Shown here in pieces: positions 6,721-8,202 of a stretch of DNA of 8,202 nucleotides. A program made the translations under genes and the position numbers. The notes below the pieces were generated by a model. The model saw only the letters and a program-made list of their open reading frames with translations, was not told the origin of the DNA and did not search any database. The first letter of the stretch is position 1, and the number at the start of each line of letters is the position of its first letter. Source of the stretch: Pseudomonadota bacterium (lineage in GTDB: Bacteria; Pseudomonadota; Alphaproteobacteria; Sphingomonadales; Sphingomonadaceae); the NCBI GenBank assembly GCA_023413015.1, contig JAEZQR010000352.1, forward strand, positions 1 through 8,202, written 5' to 3'.

Positions 6721-6756
6721 AATGCGTCACCCCGGCGAAGGCCGGGGTAACGCATT
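6721..6756. repeat. REP-like hairpin between convergent genes, possible terminator
   Basis: AATGCGT-C-ACCCCGGC (6721-6736) pairs with GCCGGGGT-A-ACGCATT (6741-6756): 15 pairs of a possible 16, with one C/A mismatch and a GAAG loop. The core CACCCCGGCGAAGGCCGGGGT looks like a palindrome I recall as dispersed through sphingomonad and other alphaproteobacterial intergenic regions, though copy number cannot be judged from one window. Read on the minus strand, the stem ends in a TTTT run (6717-6720 region), so it could terminate the ileS-lspA-lipoprotein transcript. On the plus strand there is no T-tract, so termination of the ATPase gene would be weaker. Confidence 0.75.
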
Positions 6757-6771
6757 GATATCAGTCGCTTC

Positions 6772-7194
6772 TCAGTTCCCCGTCGTCACCTGCGCGACGT
6801 CGCCGTTCGCACCGGCCGGCGCGTCGACGATCTGCTTGGTGAGCGCGCCCTTGTCGACGACGGCGGTGTTGGTGTCGCCGGCGGTCGAGCGGGCGGTCGG
6901 GTCCGCGCGGTCGGCACCGCTGCGCTCGAGGAGGTTCTGCTCGGACGGCGAGGCCGGCGGTGCGGCAACGCCCGGGCCGAACAGCGCCTCAAGCGCTTGG
7001 CTCTGGCTGCCGGTGGCGAGCGGCCGTGGGGCGCCCGGCTTCGGCGGCGTCAGGTTATAGTCGGGCGGCACCACGAGCGGCGCCTGCCGGCTGATCGCGA
7101 ACTCGTCGGGCGCGTTGCGGTTGAACACGCCGCCGCTGCTGCAGGCGCTCAACGCCAGCGCGAGGCCCGCGGCTGTCAGAACTTGAAGCTTCAT
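6772..7194 (-). CDS. DUF3035 family small lipoprotein
   Basis: The 140-residue product begins MKLQVLTAAGLALALSACSS, a short lipoprotein signal peptide with lipobox LSAC and acylated Cys18. The mature part is polar and rich in Pro, Ala and Ser. It contains NAPDEFAISRQAPLVVPPDY (27-46) and LTPPKPGAPRPL (48-59), which match the DUF3035 family of alphaproteobacterial lipoproteins. No enzymatic motif is visible. The ATG at 7194 shares one base with the lspA stop (TGATG), so translation is probably coupled. A longer in-frame reading upstream (to 7548) lies within lspA on the same strand, has Arg-rich unlikely composition and is not real. Ser19 at position +2 of the mature protein fits outer-membrane sorting under the E. 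coli rule. Function unknown. Confidence 0.88.
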   Translation of the reverse strand: MKLQVLTAAGLALALSACSSGGVFNRNAPDEFAISRQAPLVVPPDYNLTPPKPGAPRPLATGSQSQALEALFGPGVAAPPASPSEQNLLERSGADRADPTARSTAGDTNTAVVDKGALTKQIVDAPAGANGDVAQVTTGN

Positions 7195-7751
7195 CACTCG
7201 TTCTCCGCTTTCGCCCGCCCATCGCCGCGCAGGAAGGCACGCAGCAGCAGCAGGATCACCCCTACCGTAATCGCCGCGTCGGCGACGTTGAAGACGTAAA
7301 AGTGCCACTCCCCCCAGAAGAAGTGGAGGAAATCGACGACATAGCCGAAGCGCACGCGGTCGACGATGTTGCCGAGCGCGCCGCCGAGCACCATCCCGAG
7401 GGCCACCACGTCGAGCCGGCTGCGCTCGCGCCACAGCCACACCGCCACGCCGAACGAGATCGCAGCAGTGAGCGCCACCAGCAGCCAGCGCCCCATGTCG
7501 CCGTCCGCCGTCAGCATCCCCATCGAGACGCCGCGGTTCTCCACCCACGTCAGGTTGAAGAAGGGGGCTACATCGATGAACGCGCGTTCGCGCAGGCGGA
7601 CGATATCCACGATCCAGTATTTGACGATCTGGTCGAGAATGAAGATCGCGACCGCCAGGCCGTAGCCGAGCGCCCGCAGCGGCTTGGCCGCATTCTCTCC
7701 ACCACGGCGAAGCACGGTATGGCTGTCGGTGACCATGTTGTCAGGCTGCAT
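7194..7751 (-). CDS. lspA: LspA, lipoprotein signal peptidase (signal peptidase II)
   Basis: This 185-residue integral inner-membrane aspartyl protease removes signal peptides from diacylglyceryl-modified prolipoproteins. Membrane helices are expected at about 28-48, 89-107, 113-130 and 156-174. Family landmarks are LDQIVKYWI (39-47), TWVENRGVSMG (68-78), GGALGNIVDRVRFGYVVDF (123-141) and FNVADAAI (154-161). The catalytic aspartates are Asp131 and Asp158. The start at 7751 overlaps the ileS coding end by 11 nt. An alternative ATG at 7736 would remove five residues; neither has a strong Shine-Dalgarno, so the exact start is uncertain. The N-terminal 25 residues are a polar extension compared with the usual 160-170-residue enzyme. 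The lipoprotein gene downstream encodes a likely substrate. Confidence 0.96.
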   Translation of the reverse strand: MQPDNMVTDSHTVLRRGGENAAKPLRALGYGLAVAIFILDQIVKYWIVDIVRLRERAFIDVAPFFNLTWVENRGVSMGMLTADGDMGRWLLVALTAAISFGVAVWLWRERSRLDVVALGMVLGGALGNIVDRVRFGYVVDFLHFFWGEWHFYVFNVADAAITVGVILLLLRAFLRGDGRAKAENE

Positions 7752-8202
7752 TCGCCACCACGTCGCCGCAGCGGTCGCAGAGATCGCCGTCTTCCGCCAC
7801 CTCGGGCAGATGGCGCCAGCAGCGGCCGCACTTGTGATTGTCCGTCACGTCCACCTTCAGCTCGGGCCCCCGCCGCACCTCGGAAACGATGAACAGCTCG
7901 GCCAGATCGACGTCGGCCGCATCCGGCAGGTCGGTCGTCACCACGGCTTCGAGGCTCGACCCGATCACCTTCTCGCGCCGCATCGGCTCGATCGCGCCCG
8001 TGACCACCGCCCGTTGCTCACGCAGCATCTGCCACTTCCGGGCCAGGCTCTCGTCGAGCCAACCGGCATCCACCGCCGGCCATTCGAGCAGGTGGACGCT
8101 GCCGCCGTCCGGATAGCGTGTGCCCCACACCTCCTCGCTAGTGAACACCAGCACCGGCGCCAGGTAGCGGACCAGTGCGTGGAACAGCATGTCGAGGACG
8201 GT
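7741..8202 (-). CDS. ileS: Isoleucyl-tRNA synthetase, C-terminal end (5' part beyond window)
   Basis: The frame enters from the right edge and gives the last 153 residues. IleRS attaches isoleucine to tRNA-Ile in the cytoplasm. The visible part covers the end of the anticodon-binding helical domain (LVRYLAPVLVFTSEEVW, then SVHLLEWP and REKVIGSSLEA) and the C-terminal zinc finger, CGRCW plus LCDRCGDVV, which has the four cysteines expected for zinc binding. Such a finger is typical of the bacterial type I enzyme. The ATG at 8190 is internal, not a start. Catalytic HIGH and KMSKS motifs lie outside the window. The stop at 7741-7743 lies inside the lspA start region, consistent with the widespread ileS-lspA operon arrangement. 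Confidence 0.96.
   Translation of the reverse strand, partial: TVLDMLFHALVRYLAPVLVFTSEEVWGTRYPDGGSVHLLEWPAVDAGWLDESLARKWQMLREQRAVVTGAIEPMRREKVIGSSLEAVVTTDLPDAADVDLAELFIVSEVRRGPELKVDVTDNHKCGRCWRHLPEVAEDGDLCDRCGDVVANAA

Noticed and set aside
7195..7548. N-terminal extension of the DUF3035 lipoprotein frame into lspA
   Set aside because: It would read an alternative frame of lspA with Arg/Gly-rich sequence and would bury the lipoprotein signal peptide in the interior.

Overview
The window is ordinary core chromosome from a GC-rich alphaproteobacterium, most likely a sphingomonad. That placement is inferred from base composition, the protein sequences and the gene order (hflK-hflC-DUF2065-Do protease; ileS-lspA-DUF3035 lipoprotein). 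Coding density is high, there is no mobile element, CRISPR array, tRNA or rRNA, and all genes share a similar GC-rich codon usage, so nothing suggests recent transfer.

Layout. (1) Positions 1-1318, minus strand: an Mrp/ApbC-type Fe-S cluster carrier ATPase followed closely by a YccU-like CoA-binding protein that runs off the left edge. (2) Positions 1319-1404: an 86-bp divergent promoter region containing a perfect 8-bp inverted repeat. (3) Positions 1405-5105, plus strand: hflK, hflC, a 62-residue DUF2065 membrane protein and a periplasmic Do/DegP-type protease, tightly packed and ended by a strong intrinsic terminator at 5124-5160. (4) Positions 5193-6689, plus strand: a DUF853/HerA-like P-loop ATPase, preceded by a 15-bp palindrome. 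(5) Positions 6690-6771: a convergent intergenic gap with a long hairpin that resembles a dispersed REP-type palindrome. (6) Positions 6772-8202, minus strand: the 3' end of ileS, then lspA, then a small DUF3035 lipoprotein gene. ileS overlaps lspA by 11 nt and lspA overlaps the lipoprotein gene by 1 nt.

How the genes fit together. The central cluster is an envelope protein quality-control set: HflK and HflC form the SPFH complex that modulates FtsH in the inner membrane, and the Do protease handles damaged proteins in the periplasm. The right-hand cluster joins isoleucyl-tRNA charging to lipoprotein maturation, and its last gene encodes a lipoprotein that should itself be an LspA substrate. 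The left-hand pair concerns Fe-S cluster delivery plus a CoA-binding protein of unknown role.

I found no convincing new multi-gene system. The items most worth a second look are small: two inverted repeats in upstream regions, the REP-like hairpin, the uncharacterised DUF2065 and DUF853 proteins, and the coupled lspA-lipoprotein pair.
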